Shown here one piece after another: positions 55,701 through 63,642 of a stretch of 64,000 nt of DNA; position 1 is the first letter of the stretch; each line of letters starts with the position of its first letter. The notes under the pieces were generated by a model. It worked only from the letters and a program-made list of their open reading frames with translations. It ran no database searches and was not told where the DNA came from. The stretch comes from Bacillus sp. SJS (GTDB taxonomy: Bacteria > Bacillota > Bacilli > Bacillales > Bacillaceae), in assembly GCF_000732485.2 (NCBI RefSeq), contig NZ_JAQV02000018.1:1-64000 (forward strand), written 5' to 3'. A program made the translations under genes and the position numbers.

Positions 55701-56068
55701 TGGATTCACAGGGCGGCTTTATTATGAGAGACGATGCCAACGGAGGAGTCAGAAGGCCTGTATCAAGCCTTTCCGGCGGAGAAACCTTCCTAACCTCGCT
55801 CGCGCTTGCTTTATCGCTTTCCACTCAAATTCAGCTGCGTGGAGAATACCCGCTGCAATTTTTCTTCCTTGATGAAGGATTCGGGACACTCGATGCTGAT
55901 CTGCTTGATACGGTTGTAACAGCCCTTGAAAAGCTGCAATCCAATAATCTGTCTGTCGGCGTCATCAGCCATGTTCCGGAGCTGCGGGCAAGGCTTTCAA
56001 AAAAACTTGTGGTAACACCTGCTGATCCCACGGGGAGAGGGACGGCTGTCGCTTTGGAAACTTTGTAA
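52703..56068 (+). CDS. sbcC: SbcC, SMC-like ATPase subunit
   Basis: A 1121-residue Rad50-type ATPase. Walker A GPTGSGKSSILDAI lies near residue 35. Two long coiled coils (about 180-530 and 560-950) flank the zinc hook CPVCGSTSHP near residue 538. The C-terminal lobe has signature SSLSGGETFLTSLALALSLS near residue 1022 and Walker B FFLDEGFGTLD near residue 1053. It partners SbcD in DNA-end processing. Complete length for Bacillus. Confidence 0.95.
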   Translation: MKPIELTISGLHSFREKQTIDFEGLCDGGVFGIFGPTGSGKSSILDAITLALYGKVERAANNTHGILNHAEDQLSVSYTFELQNGTSVKRYKVERTYKRTDEHRVKGSISRLVDLQAEPVVLADKASEVNEKVHELLGLTIDDFTRAVVLPQGKFAEFLSLKGSERRQMLQRLFHLEQYGDELLKKLRGRLFKAKYRLGETEAEQAGLGDASKAALLAAETEWQSSSLLLEKRVAERRTVRDTYEEQKKVWELQQEEKQLKEKEVKLERQAEEMENIEHRLKIADQAERLKPYADHLESSEKRHALLVEEEKKWSAQWEKEKEKAAEAKQAFEEARKQKEINEPVLAVKKERLTQLLEVEKERDLRKNETGKLTIELERLEQARQAAKQEFDHAGQQLEKAKLKQQQLKLELGKLSVSSAYRQNIQAASDLQKEWKHAEDQKKEAEQLHSQLLLQQQSAEKDMKDRTGKRELESEKLMSVYSGLLRTFERTSELKNRLERIIAFGKEKTAAAKVKLEQERVHSIARQLSASLQEGEACPVCGSTSHPMPVHGEQEEGSRLQLEQLEKELEDNRMLLQETELLRVKMEELSAYLIGEFSWIADESVHSESAAALEQTEADFLTDLKGLKQDLLHIRDKASASVKMLQQLKNEEQQSAQLMERCKLDLKEALAKLQLLKEKDQAFEKQWAASYPNMKQEEVPDRLKEMLEKDTQFEGLQTRVNKSVEYIEEQEKLRQTAQEKLAEIDKLQIQTAEKKQASQERLDEKERVLEKESQNGTIPAQLAGIENQLSQLTEREKQLRSQYEKKDKQLKEAEKELAAAGKGLIDAAKSVEDARNSWHKQIGQTALRTMEDVHSNLLNQEEKESFASRLEAFRDNWKQCKADLKRLSEQLRDRKLDEETWLKTNELISECEALVSEAEGLKGAAAKALELLKEKHDRFEKLEEQRLEVSGQIADLEKLQAVFKGNSFVEYIAEEQLHHVTRAASERLGLLTRQRYAIEVDSQGGFIMRDDANGGVRRPVSSLSGGETFLTSLALALSLSTQIQLRGEYPLQFFFLDEGFGTLDADLLDTVVTALEKLQSNNLSVGVISHVPELRARLSKKLVVTPADPTGRGTAVALETL

Positions 56069-56083
56069 ACGGGGTGACTGGTT

Positions 56084-56386
56084 GTGGGGAAAAAACAATT
56101 GGGCAGGTGCGGGCTCTGCCGCAGAAACGATGTGGAGATTACCGTTCACCACCTCATTCCGAAAGAAATGGGGGGTGCTTATTTAGCCACCGTCAATTTG
56201 TGCATCCCATGCCATAAACAGATTCATGCCCTCTACACAAACGAAGAGCTGGCTGCCAGACTTTCAACAATTGAAAATCTTCAGAGGGATGAGAAGCTTT
56301 CCAAGTTTATTAAATGGATCCGCAAGCAGCCATCCACCAAGCTTATCCAGACAAGAAAATCAAATGAGCGAAAGAAAAAGAGGTAA
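56084..56386 (+). CDS. yisB: YisB, HNH family protein
   Basis: A 100-residue small HNH protein. Zinc-type cysteines CGLC (residues 7-10) and CIPCHKQIH (around residue 43) frame VHHLIPKEMGG, the catalytic HH motif. It closely follows B. subtilis YisB. An endonuclease role is inferred from the fold; the target is unknown. The start is GTG after GGGGTGACTG, 15 bases behind sbcC, so it probably belongs to the same operon. Confidence 0.88.
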   Translation: MGKKQLGRCGLCRRNDVEITVHHLIPKEMGGAYLATVNLCIPCHKQIHALYTNEELAARLSTIENLQRDEKLSKFIKWIRKQPSTKLIQTRKSNERKKKR

Positions 56387-56503
56387 TTTGTCGCATGTGA
56401 CCGATATAGGGGAAATCTGATAAATGTGATTGACCGATATCCTTAAGCGAATGGCAGCTGAAATCACATAAACCAGTTTTCAGATTTAAAATACAGCGAA
56501 AAG

Positions 56504-56535
56504 AAAGAGCACCGGAGCCGGTGCTCTTTTTTTCA
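56504..56535. terminator. terminator shared by yisB and gerP
   Basis: AAGAGCACCGG-AGC-CGGTGCTCTT with T-rich sequence on the plus strand. It covers the end of gerPF. Confidence 0.8.
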
Positions 56536-56751
56536 GTTATTCGCAACAATATTCTGATCGGCTACATCAGGATCAATCATATTCGTTGCACTGATTCCGT
56601 TATTTAAAATCCAGAAGTCACCCGTGTTTCCTCCGCCAGAGCCTGCAGCTGATTTGGAAGAACTTTTAGGAGACAAATAGAACGTATCACCAAAGTTCAC
56701 GACTCCGCCGGAAACGGTATTGATCTTGATAGGGCCGACGATGGCTGGCAT
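56533..56751 (-). CDS. gerPF: GerPF spore germination protein
   Basis: A 72-residue protein of the GerPA/GerPF family, beginning MPAIVGPIKINTVSGGVVNF and containing GDTFYLSPKSSSKS. It is the last gene of gerPA-F. These proteins form part of the spore coat and let germinants pass to the inner receptors. The ATG at 56751 follows AAAGGGTG; the GTG three codons before is part of that site. Homologous to GerPA in the same operon. Confidence 0.92.
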   Translation of the reverse strand: MPAIVGPIKINTVSGGVVNFGDTFYLSPKSSSKSAAGSGGGNTGDFWILNNGISATNMIDPDVADQNIVANN

Positions 56752-56792
56752 GGCAAACACCCTTTATTATCTAAGTCATATGACCAGTATAT

Positions 56793-57200
56793 TCAGTCTT
56801 CGCCGGATTGTTCTTCGGGATCCAATTCTCCCTTTGGCCGGAAGAGCTGTCTCGTATGCTTAATACGTGCTTCTGCATCAATCAGATCCGTAGAACCAAT
56901 GTGAAAGACGCCCGAAGTGGAAATAGCAAGAATCTTTACAAACTTTGTACGGATAAATGGCTTTTCATGAAAGTAGACTGGATTGACAAACTCTGATTTG
57001 ATTGGTCTTGGCATGGGCAGCTGGAAAATATCGTACCGGCTGAAGTCCCCTTCATTGTCATAAAAAACCTCTGCTTCACGCTGCACAGCAAATACATTGC
57101 ATTTTGGAAGAATTTCGCGGGAATCCCCGATATTAAAAACAGACGAAATACCGACAGTGTTCACATAGGCTGCATCCACAATAGAATTTCTGTTATACAT
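56793..57200 (-). CDS. gerPE: GerPE spore germination protein
   Basis: A 135-residue member of the operon. The N-terminal half carries SIVDAAYVNTVGISSVFNIG, the repeated SSVFxIGD theme of Ger proteins; a second copy GVFHIGSTDLI is near residue 97. The C-terminal end is acidic. It starts 2 bases after the gerPD stop. Needed for coat permeability to germinants in B. subtilis and B. cereus. Confidence 0.9.
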   Translation of the reverse strand: MYNRNSIVDAAYVNTVGISSVFNIGDSREILPKCNVFAVQREAEVFYDNEGDFSRYDIFQLPMPRPIKSEFVNPVYFHEKPFIRTKFVKILAISTSGVFHIGSTDLIDAEARIKHTRQLFRPKGELDPEEQSGED

Positions 57201-57202
57201 CG

Positions 57203-57379
57203 TTATTGCGGAGCCAAAGGTACGAATGGACCTATGATTAAGGATTCAGGAGGGGTATCAAAAATAGCAGATGCCCCCACATTATTTACATCCCCGATTA
57301 AAAAGACGGAGGATGTGGCCACAGCTGTGACTCGGCAAAATACGACATTGATATCCTTGTTTACGACCGTAAAATTCAT
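57203..57379 (-). CDS. gerPD: GerPD spore germination protein
   Basis: A 58-residue protein beginning MNFTVVNKDINVVFCRVTAV, with SSVFLIGDVNNVG and the C-terminal FDTPPESLIIGPFVPLAP, nearly identical to GerPD of other bacilli. The ATG at 57379 overlaps the gerPC stop (ATGA). Too short for many gene callers but clearly real from context and conservation. Confidence 0.9.
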   Translation of the reverse strand: MNFTVVNKDINVVFCRVTAVATSSVFLIGDVNNVGASAIFDTPPESLIIGPFVPLAPQ

Positions 57380-57990
57380 GGCTGTTCTCCTTTCACTTCC
57401 ACAGGTAGATATTTAATAAAATGGTCAACGGATTGTGCTATTTCCTCTTTAACCCTTTGGGTAATTTGATCAGCTTGAAATTCCGGATCGCCTTCCTGAA
57501 AATTAGCGGTTTTCATATAATACTGGACCCTTGTATCGATTTGTTTGCGGATGTCTTCGATGACCATTTTTCTCTGTTCATCATTCAGCTTTCTTGAGTG
57601 GCGCTGCTCCTGGGCTTCGAGCATGTTTATGCACTCTTCGCTTAAGTACGTATTCAGCTGGTCAAGAGCCAGACCATAGGTTTCGCCATTATATTCACGT
57701 TCCAGCTTCCCTACCTGCTGGCCTTTTTGAATAACTTCGAAGTTTTCAATCGGTTCAGGATCTGTTGGGTTTAATCCGATATTCAATGTTCCTTCCAATG
57801 TTTCCACTTTCAGCTGGTCAAATTTATATTCGATCTTTTCGATGGTAGTGGACGGTTTATCCTTCAATGCCTGGAGGTCGGTGGACATTTGCTGAATCAT
57901 CGATTCAAGCTGCTGAATTTTGTTCTGCTGTGATTGAATGCAAGCGCACAGCTGCTGCAAATAAGTCCCGACATCATTTCCGTAGTACAA
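57376..57990 (-). CDS. gerPC: GerPC spore germination protein
   Basis: A 204-residue hydrophilic protein. A coiled-coil N-terminal third (QSQQNKIQQLESMIQQMSTD, about residues 20-40) precedes a mixed domain. It is the largest and most helical of the gerP products, matching GerPC in size (205 in B. subtilis). The TTG at 57990 is preferred because AGGTG lies 7 bases before it; the upstream GTG at 57999 is within that site. It overlaps gerPD by 4 bases. Confidence 0.85.
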   Translation of the reverse strand: MYYGNDVGTYLQQLCACIQSQQNKIQQLESMIQQMSTDLQALKDKPSTTIEKIEYKFDQLKVETLEGTLNIGLNPTDPEPIENFEVIQKGQQVGKLEREYNGETYGLALDQLNTYLSEECINMLEAQEQRHSRKLNDEQRKMVIEDIRKQIDTRVQYYMKTANFQEGDPEFQADQITQRVKEEIAQSVDHFIKYLPVEVKGEQP

Positions 57991-58064
57991 GACAAACACC
58001 TCGCAATCCCGATCTATCGTTACTGCATCCTATGCCGGAATGACAAATTGGGTGAATGCCTATT

Positions 58065-58292
58065 TTACCTGGATGGCGGAGGTGCGAGCGGGACAACAGG
58101 GCGTGAAAGAGCCTGAGATAATTCAGCCCGGCGAGTGGCGGGAGGTGCCGCTTCAAAAAATCCGCCTGTATTGTATAAATTGGAAAGCGATTTTATATAT
58201 CCGGCACTGCCGATTTGAAGGACGGAGGAGTTATTGACCGCACCCACGCGGAGATAGTTGATACAAATGGTTTGATTAATATAAAAATTCAT
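58065..58292 (-). CDS. gerPB: GerPB spore germination protein
   Basis: A 75-residue protein beginning MNFYINQTICINYLRVGAVN, with SSVLQIGSAGYIKSLSNLYN and a proline-rich end (VVPLAPPP), as in GerPB of B. subtilis. The ATG at 58292 follows GGGGTGG. The second gene of the operon, 11 bases after gerPA; a 74-base gap follows before gerPC. Confidence 0.92.
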   Translation of the reverse strand: MNFYINQTICINYLRVGAVNNSSVLQIGSAGYIKSLSNLYNTGGFFEAAPPATRRAELSQALSRPVVPLAPPPSR

Positions 58293-58303
58293 TATGTCCA
58301 CCC

Positions 58304-58525
58304 CTATGCATTTCCGGCAATTGGCTGATCAACGATATCCTGGTCAAACGTATTGGTCACACTGTTCTGATTGAAGATGGTCATCCCATCGCCTGTATTA
58401 AACGAACCAGCTCCGGAAAAGGTTTTAACACTGCTGACAGGAGCAATTGTAAATACGTCTCCGATATGAAGCACACTGCTCGTTCCGAGACTGTTGACTT
58501 TAAATACACCGACAATTGCTGGCAT
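58304..58525 (-). CDS. gerPA: GerPA spore germination protein
   Basis: A 73-residue protein beginning [20 protein letters not shown], paralogous to GerPF. The first gene of gerPA-F. The ATG at 58525 follows AAAGGATG at 6 bases, whereas the frame itself extends to 58543. It acts in the spore coat with the other GerP proteins. A sigma-K type promoter lies about 75 bases upstream. Confidence 0.92.
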   Translation of the reverse strand: MPAIVGVFKVNSLGTSSVLHIGDVFTIAPVSSVKTFSGAGSFNTGDGMTIFNQNSVTNTFDQDIVDQPIAGNA

Positions 58526-58598
58526 GGCTAACATCCTTTTCATTTTCTTGAAGGGTTGCGGACGTACATGTAGAATTTCTTGAAGAACGAATTTAATT

Positions 58599-58625
58599 CA
58601 TCATATGACAGGAGCGGAATCTTGT
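58599..58625 (-). promoter_or_regulatory. sigma-K promoter of gerP
   Basis: On the minus strand AC (58625-58624), a 16-base spacer, then CATATGATG (58607-58599), one mismatch from the sigma-K -10 CATANNNTA. gerP is expressed under sigma-K in the mother cell in B. subtilis. Confidence 0.65.
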
Positions 58626-58650
58626 GATAAACGCGGAGGAGGGACCTAAA

Positions 58651-59805
58651 TTGGCGGACATGAAAGCAGCCTCCATATCAAAGAGCGAGCGGATTCACTC
58701 GCTGGATGTTCTGAGAGGATTTTCACTTTTAGGTATATTAATGGTTAACATTTTTGATTTTTCAGGACCGCAGCTTTATCGCTCCTCACTGGTTCAGAGC
58801 GGCGGAGGTCTGGACAGGCTGGTTGAAATTTTCGTTTTTGTATTCGCGCAGGCAAGCTTCTACCCGCTTTTTACATTTCTTTTTGGAGCAGGGGGAGTGA
58901 TGTTTTATAAACGAATCGGAGAGAAGGGGCTTTTTCCTGAAAGGTTCTTTGCCAGGAGGATGACGGGGCTGCTGATAATAGGGGTCCTGCATGCATTCTT
59001 TATTTGGCACGGGGATATTCTTATCAGTTATGCTTTGATCGGCTTTTTGTTTATGCTGTTTATTGAAAAGTCAGCTAAAGCGCTCGCTGTTTGGAGCTTG
59101 TCGCTTATCTTCATTCCGAACATCCTTTTTAGTCTTTTGCTTGCCGGTGATGGGGCTGTCCCTAATGCAGATGATAACACTGAGAGAATAACAGCAGTCT
59201 ACCAGAGTGGAAGTTTTTCAGAGATCATGGGTCAGAGAGCAGAGGACTGGTTCTACGTAAATAATCCGATTATGGCCCCATTCATTGTTCTTTCTATATT
59301 GCCGATGTTTCTGCTAGGTGCCTATGCTATGAAACGAGGATGGTTTGAACGGAGCCCATCTGAGGAAACCATAAAGAAGTGGTTAGTCATTGCCCTCATA
59401 ACAGGTCCATCCGGAATACTTATAAAAACGATGCCTGTTCTTGATCCGCAGTCAGGGCTATGGAGTTATCTTCATCAATCGATTGGCGGGCCTTTGCTCA
59501 CAATGTTTTACATAACAGCTATTTTGGCTGCAGTTCAAAAGCTGGGATTCAAAAAGGTTTACAAACCTTTTGCTTACGCAGGAAGGGCTTCCATGTCAAA
59601 CTACCTCCTGCAGTCGCTGATCCTCACCATGCTTTTTTACTCATACGGGTTTGGATTATATGGAACCATGACTTCTTTCCAGGCAATTTTAACAGGTACC
59701 GGCGTTTATATCATTTTATTGGCTGCAAGCTATTATTGGTTTAAGCGATTTGAGCAGGGACCGGCAGAAAGATGGTGGAGATGGTTTGTGTATCGGAGAT
59801 CATAA
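58651..59805 (+). CDS. DUF418 family membrane protein
   Basis: A 384-residue membrane protein with about eight to ten helices. The N-terminal block RIHSLDVLRGFSLLGILMVN and the C-terminal block YAGRASMSNYLLQSLILTML are typical of DUF418 / YeiB-like proteins related to heparan-alpha-glucosaminide acyltransferases, so transfer of acyl groups across the membrane is a reasonable inference. GGAGGAGGG precedes TTG at 58651 by 7 bases; ATG at 58660 and GTG at 58624 are alternatives. The 5' end borders the gerP promoter. Confidence 0.78.
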   Translation: MADMKAASISKSERIHSLDVLRGFSLLGILMVNIFDFSGPQLYRSSLVQSGGGLDRLVEIFVFVFAQASFYPLFTFLFGAGGVMFYKRIGEKGLFPERFFARRMTGLLIIGVLHAFFIWHGDILISYALIGFLFMLFIEKSAKALAVWSLSLIFIPNILFSLLLAGDGAVPNADDNTERITAVYQSGSFSEIMGQRAEDWFYVNNPIMAPFIVLSILPMFLLGAYAMKRGWFERSPSEETIKKWLVIALITGPSGILIKTMPVLDPQSGLWSYLHQSIGGPLLTMFYITAILAAVQKLGFKKVYKPFAYAGRASMSNYLLQSLILTMLFYSYGFGLYGTMTSFQAILTGTGVYIILLAASYYWFKRFEQGPAERWWRWFVYRRS

Positions 59806-59841
59806 ACAGGAAATACGCTGCCATCCTCCGGAGAAAATATT

Positions 59842-60024
59842 TCAGCGGGCTTGAGATTTACGGTGTCCGCCGTGCTGAAGGTTCGAGTGCCGCTGTTTGA
59901 TTTCCTGCAAAAGAAGATGATCGAGCTCTTGACTGCATTTGAGCGTCACATCGGAATTTAGCCCATACTTTTGAGCAAGGTCAATTAACGTTTTTCTTTT
60001 GGATTCAATTTCATTAAAGGCCAT
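59842..60024 (-). CDS. yisI: YisI, Spo0E-like aspartyl-phosphate phosphatase
   Basis: A 60-residue Spo0E-family peptide: a helical pair IESKRKTLIDLAQKYGLNSD and the signature SQELDHLL. Such proteins dephosphorylate Spo0A~P and delay sporulation. The ATG at 60024 follows GGAGACGAA; a longer frame reaches 60117 but adds residues foreign to the family. Its basic, histidine-rich tail (HSNLQHGGHRKSQAR) extends beyond the core. Position beside gerP matches B. subtilis yisI. Confidence 0.87.
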   Translation of the reverse strand: MAFNEIESKRKTLIDLAQKYGLNSDVTLKCSQELDHLLLQEIKQRHSNLQHGGHRKSQAR

Positions 60025-60243
60025 TTCGTCTCCAACTTTCAAAGGTACTTTTCCGTTTATTATGTAGCTGCTGGCAAGCCGTCCTTTTAAAAGCCGGGAA
60101 ATCGGTTGCAGAAACATTTATGCATGACCAAACAGCTTGTCCTAAAAAATGGATAAGCCTATTATACAATGGAAAATGAATAAGGGGTCAGTTTCGATAA
60201 AAAAACATAAAATGTTACAAGAATTTACAAGGGGGACTTGAAA

Positions 60244-61062
60244 GTGAAGCTTTCGTCAAAGACTCCTAAGTCGTTTTTAACGAAGACCGGGGGATTTTTA
60301 AAAGACTATGATTACTCGTTAAACCCTTATACGGGGTGTGCGTTTGGCTGTTCTTATTGCTATGTTAGAAGACTGCCGGTTTCCTTATTCAGAAAAGAAG
60401 AATGGGGCACGTGGGTGGATGTTAAAAAGGCAGGAAGGGAGAGTTTTGTCAGGGAACTGAAAAGAGCCAAAAGCATGGGGCCGGTCCGAATTTTTATGTC
60501 ATCCAGTACAGACCCGTATCAGGGGGAGGAAGCAAAAGAGGAAGTAACGAGAACGCTGCTTTCTGCAATGGCTGAAGAGAAACCGGATTTTTTATTTGTT
60601 CAGACAAGAAGTCCGCTTGTCACAAGGGACATTGACATGTTTCAGGAACTTAAAACCCGCATACTGGTAAGCATGACTATCGAAACAGACCGTGATGAGG
60701 TACGTAAAGCGTTTGCCCCCTCTTCTCCGCCGCTGGCAGCGAGACTAAAGGCATTGAAACAGTTATCCAGCGCAGGAATACCAACTCAGGCTGCTGTTGC
60801 TCCGATGCTTCCCTTCACTGATCATTTTCCTGAAAAGCTAAAACAAGTGACAGACATTGTGACACTTGACGATTTTTTTCAGGGTGATGGTGCAGGCGGT
60901 AGACGTTCAGCCTCTCTTGGTGCCCATGATATTCTTATTCAGTTGGAAGAAGGGGATTGGTTCGATCCAGAACGGATTGAAATGGAGCGCACGAGGTTTG
61001 AGAGGGTTTTTGAAAAAAAGAATGTGCGGATCAGCCAGAATGGATTCGCGCCATTCCGTTGA
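60244..61062 (+). CDS. SPL-family radical SAM protein
   Basis: A 272-residue radical SAM enzyme with the iron-sulfur motif CAFGCSYCYV (CxxxCxxC) near residue 36 and conserved SLNPYTGC before it. Further blocks: FMSSSTDPYQGEE near residue 87 and TRSPLVTRDID near residue 122. This is the SPL/Rv2578c type, related to spore photoproduct lyase, but shorter than SplB and without proof of DNA repair activity. GTG at 60244 follows GGGGG at 8 bases. It is not in the B. subtilis yis order. Confidence 0.85.
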   Translation: MKLSSKTPKSFLTKTGGFLKDYDYSLNPYTGCAFGCSYCYVRRLPVSLFRKEEWGTWVDVKKAGRESFVRELKRAKSMGPVRIFMSSSTDPYQGEEAKEEVTRTLLSAMAEEKPDFLFVQTRSPLVTRDIDMFQELKTRILVSMTIETDRDEVRKAFAPSSPPLAARLKALKQLSSAGIPTQAAVAPMLPFTDHFPEKLKQVTDIVTLDDFFQGDGAGGRRSASLGAHDILIQLEEGDWFDPERIEMERTRFERVFEKKNVRISQNGFAPFR

Positions 61063-61259
61063 AGCTTGGCTGAAATAATGTTCTCCCCTTCTTGATAAAA
61101 GACGACTATTAGGAAGCAGGAAGGATTCGGGGCATGGAATGTCGAAATGGTCATAAAGAATGAATAGTATGTCTGCTGAAACAGCTAACAGCTGACCAAA
61201 ATTTGTGTTCGCGGGATAGTGGATTTTGAGAAGTAAGAATGGCAATGGGGGTTTTTATA

Positions 61260-62162
61260 ATGAAATTTGCAGCAGCCAGACTGAATGGCAGAACGTTTAT
61301 CGGGCTCATCCAGGAAGAAAACCAAATCTTTGATCTTCAAAGAGCGGAAAAGAAATTTTTTGAAATGGAAACCATTCCGGCAAACCTGGAAGATTGTATG
61401 AAAGAAGGGGACAAATTCATCAGTCAGGTTCAGCATTTGGAGCAAAGACTTCAGAAGTCTGACGATCATCAGGAGCTTGTTTATTCTCTGTCTGATGTAG
61501 ACTTGCTTCCTCCAATACCGCGGCCGCGGAAAAATGTCTTCTGTGTTGGGAAAAATTACAGAGACCATGCGGTAGAGATGGGAAGTGAAGCCGATATACC
61601 GAAATTTGTGATGCTCTTCTCTAAAGCGCCAACTTCTGTAATCGGACACGGAGATTTAATTGATCCGCACATCCATCTCACCCGGGAACTTGATTATGAA
61701 GGGGAACTCGCTGTCATTATCGGAAAAAAAGGGAAACAGATTCCGGTTGAAGACGCACTCAATTATGTATTTGGCTACTCCATTATAAATGATATTACGG
61801 CAAGGGATTTGCAGGCCAACCATAAGCAATTCCTGCTTGGGAAAAGTCTGGATACATCCTGCCCTTTTGGACCGTTCGCTGTACATAAGTCAGCTATACC
61901 TGATCCTCATGATCTGCGGATTGAAACACGCGTTAACGGAGAAGTCCGCCAAACCGGACATACAGGAGATATGATTTTTTCAATCGCATCAATTATCTCA
62001 ACCATATCCCAGGGAACGACACTTGAACCTGGAGATATCATTGCAACCGGAACTCCGAGCGGAGTTGGAAAAGGATTCAATCCTCCAAAATTTTTAAAGT
62101 CAGGCGACATGATTGAAATTTCCATCAGCGGCATCGGGACGCTGCAGAATGGTGTGAATTAA
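61260..62162 (+). CDS. yisK: YisK, FAH-family oxaloacetate decarboxylase
   Basis: A 300-residue protein with a small N-terminal domain and a C-terminal fumarylacetoacetate-hydrolase fold. FCVGKNYRDHAVEMGSE near residue 99, metal ligands in DYEGELAVIIGK near residue 144, and ATGTPSGVGKG near residue 261 are hallmarks. B. subtilis YisK has oxaloacetate decarboxylase activity and affects cell shape through Mbl. ATG at 61260 follows ATGGGGG. Oxaloacetate turnover would sit well beside the glyoxylate shunt, an inference only. Confidence 0.87.
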   Translation: MKFAAARLNGRTFIGLIQEENQIFDLQRAEKKFFEMETIPANLEDCMKEGDKFISQVQHLEQRLQKSDDHQELVYSLSDVDLLPPIPRPRKNVFCVGKNYRDHAVEMGSEADIPKFVMLFSKAPTSVIGHGDLIDPHIHLTRELDYEGELAVIIGKKGKQIPVEDALNYVFGYSIINDITARDLQANHKQFLLGKSLDTSCPFGPFAVHKSAIPDPHDLRIETRVNGEVRQTGHTGDMIFSIASIISTISQGTTLEPGDIIATGTPSGVGKGFNPPKFLKSGDMIEISISGIGTLQNGVN

Positions 62163-62165
62163 TTG

Positions 62166-62207
62166 AAAAACTCCCTCTAGGCATTAGCCATAGAGGGAGT
62201 TTTTAAT
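62166..62207 (+). terminator. terminator after yisK
   Basis: AAAAACTCCCTCTA pairs with TAGAGGGAGTTTTT over an 11-base loop. Confidence 0.88.
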
Positions 62208-62220
62208 AAGCTCTGGTAAA

Positions 62221-62290
62221 TGTTGCTGCTGATTGCAGTTAGCAGGCGTTCGCTTTCCACTCCAATCAGCAGGTGTTAAAAATCAACACC
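62221..62290. repeat. structured intergenic repeat, short form
   Basis: Read on the minus strand, it starts GTTGATTTTTAACACCTG, continues CTGATTGGAGTGGAA and AGCGAACGCCTG, and closes with AATCAGCAGCAA. This is the left leader and both ends of the element at 15072-15221 with about 85 inner bases missing. It lies between two convergent terminators. Confidence 0.65.
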
Positions 62291-62317
62291 ATACTTTAAC
62301 ATAGCCATTTACTAGAT

Positions 62318-62344
62318 AAAGCCCTCCGGTTCAGGAGAGCTTCG
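62318..62344 (-). terminator. terminator after rocD
   Basis: On the minus strand AAGCTCTCC-TGAACC-GGAGGGCTTT, one mismatch in the stem. Confidence 0.7.
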
Positions 62345-62348
62345 CCTG

Positions 62349-63542
62349 TTAGGAAAGAACGTTGAATACCTTCTCGATTGCCCAGTCCAAATCCTCTTTA
62401 GAAATGGTAAGAGGAGGGGCAAAGCGGATGACAGTGTCATGAGTTTCTTTGCAAAGGAGTCCTTCCTCCTTCAGTTTTTCGCAATAAGGACGCGCTTCTT
62501 CATGTAGTTCAACGCCGATGAAAAGTCCCATGCCGCGTACTTCTTTAATAAGCGGGTTTTTAATCTCTCGTAATTTATCCTGGAAATAGTTTCCTAGTTC
62601 AAGAGACCGGTCAGCAAGCTTTTCGTCGATCAATACGTCAAGAGCTGCGATGGAGACTGCGCATGCAAGCGGATTGCCTCCAAACGTAGAGCCGTGGGAA
62701 CCTGGATTGAATACACCAAGAATGTCCTTATTCGCGGCAACACATGAAATCGGGAAAACCCCTCCGCCTAATGCTTTTCCGAGAATATACATATCCGGCT
62801 CGATTTGTTCCCAATTACACGTGAACATTTTTCCTGAACGGCCAAGGCCGCACTGAATTTCATCTGCCACAAACAAAACGTTGCTTTCTTTGCAGATCTG
62901 CAGCGCTTTCGTAAGGAAGCCCTCTTCCGGAATATTGATTCCAGCTTCGCCTTGAATCGGCTCAATAATAAAGGCCGCCGTATTCGGAGTGATGGCTGCT
63001 TCAAGAGCATCCAAATCGCCGTAAGGAATAACCTTGATTCCCGGAAGCATCGGTCCGAACCCGCGCTTGTATTCCTCGCTTGAGGACATGGAAACTGCAG
63101 CCATTGTCCGGCCGTGGAAATTATCTTCGCAAACGATGATCTCAGCTTGATCTGTAACGACGCCTTTTACATCATATGCCCAGCGGCGTGCTGTTTTAAC
63201 AGCTGTTTCGACCGCTTCCGCTCCTGTATTCATTGGCAGAACCATATCTTTTCCAGTAAGCTGAGCTACTTTCTCATACCAGGGTCCCAGCTGATCATTA
63301 TGGAAGGCGCGGGATGTAAGAGTAATGCGGTCAGCCTGATCCTTAAGCGCCTGAATGATTTTCGGATGGCGGTGCCCCTGGTTAACAGCAGAATAAGCAC
63401 TTAGCATGTCCATATATTTATTGCCTTCAGGATCCTCTACCCAAACACCTTCTGCTTTTGATATGACGATTGGAAGCGGATGGTAGTTGTTGGCTCCAAA
63501 TTTTTCGGTTTGTTCAATTACATGTGAAGTTTTAGTTGTCAT
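62349..63542 (-). CDS. rocD: ornithine aminotransferase RocD
   Basis: A 397-residue class III PLP aminotransferase that converts ornithine and 2-oxoglutarate to glutamate semialdehyde and glutamate in arginine breakdown. [17 protein letters not shown] near residue 105, [15 protein letters not shown] near residue 222 and the PLP lysine in [12 protein letters not shown] near residue 253 define the family. GGAGGGAAACTC precedes the ATG. In B. subtilis rocD is in a sigma-54 operon with rocE and rocF; here it stands alone with a sigma-A type promoter. Confidence 0.94.
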   Translation of the reverse strand: MTTKTSHVIEQTEKFGANNYHPLPIVISKAEGVWVEDPEGNKYMDMLSAYSAVNQGHRHPKIIQALKDQADRITLTSRAFHNDQLGPWYEKVAQLTGKDMVLPMNTGAEAVETAVKTARRWAYDVKGVVTDQAEIIVCEDNFHGRTMAAVSMSSSEEYKRGFGPMLPGIKVIPYGDLDALEAAITPNTAAFIIEPIQGEAGINIPEEGFLTKALQICKESNVLFVADEIQCGLGRSGKMFTCNWEQIEPDMYILGKALGGGVFPISCVAANKDILGVFNPGSHGSTFGGNPLACAVSIAALDVLIDEKLADRSLELGNYFQDKLREIKNPLIKEVRGMGLFIGVELHEEARPYCEKLKEEGLLCKETHDTVIRFAPPLTISKEDLDWAIEKVFNVLS

Positions 63543-63613
63543 GAGTTTCCCTCCGTTTTGTAAGAATAGAAGTTATACCGCTTTCAATAATTAGAAAATT
63601 CCTATCTATCTAT

Positions 63614-63642
63614 ACAATATCTCAGTAGTAGCCAGATGACAA
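63614..63642 (-). promoter_or_regulatory. sigma-A promoter of rocD
   Basis: On the minus strand TTGTCA (63642-63637), a 17-base spacer, TATTGT (63619-63614). No -24/-12 sigma-54 element was seen in the 323-base gap to yisL, which otherwise shows no gene. Confidence 0.6.

Noticed and set aside
53224-55824. Several long minus-strand frames inside sbcC
   Set aside because: They are antisense shadows of coiled-coil coding sequence, without start sites.
57203-57379. Suspected frameshift in gerPD
   Set aside because: Re-reading the bases gives a clean 58-residue frame that fits GerPD, with coupled ends to gerPC and gerPE.
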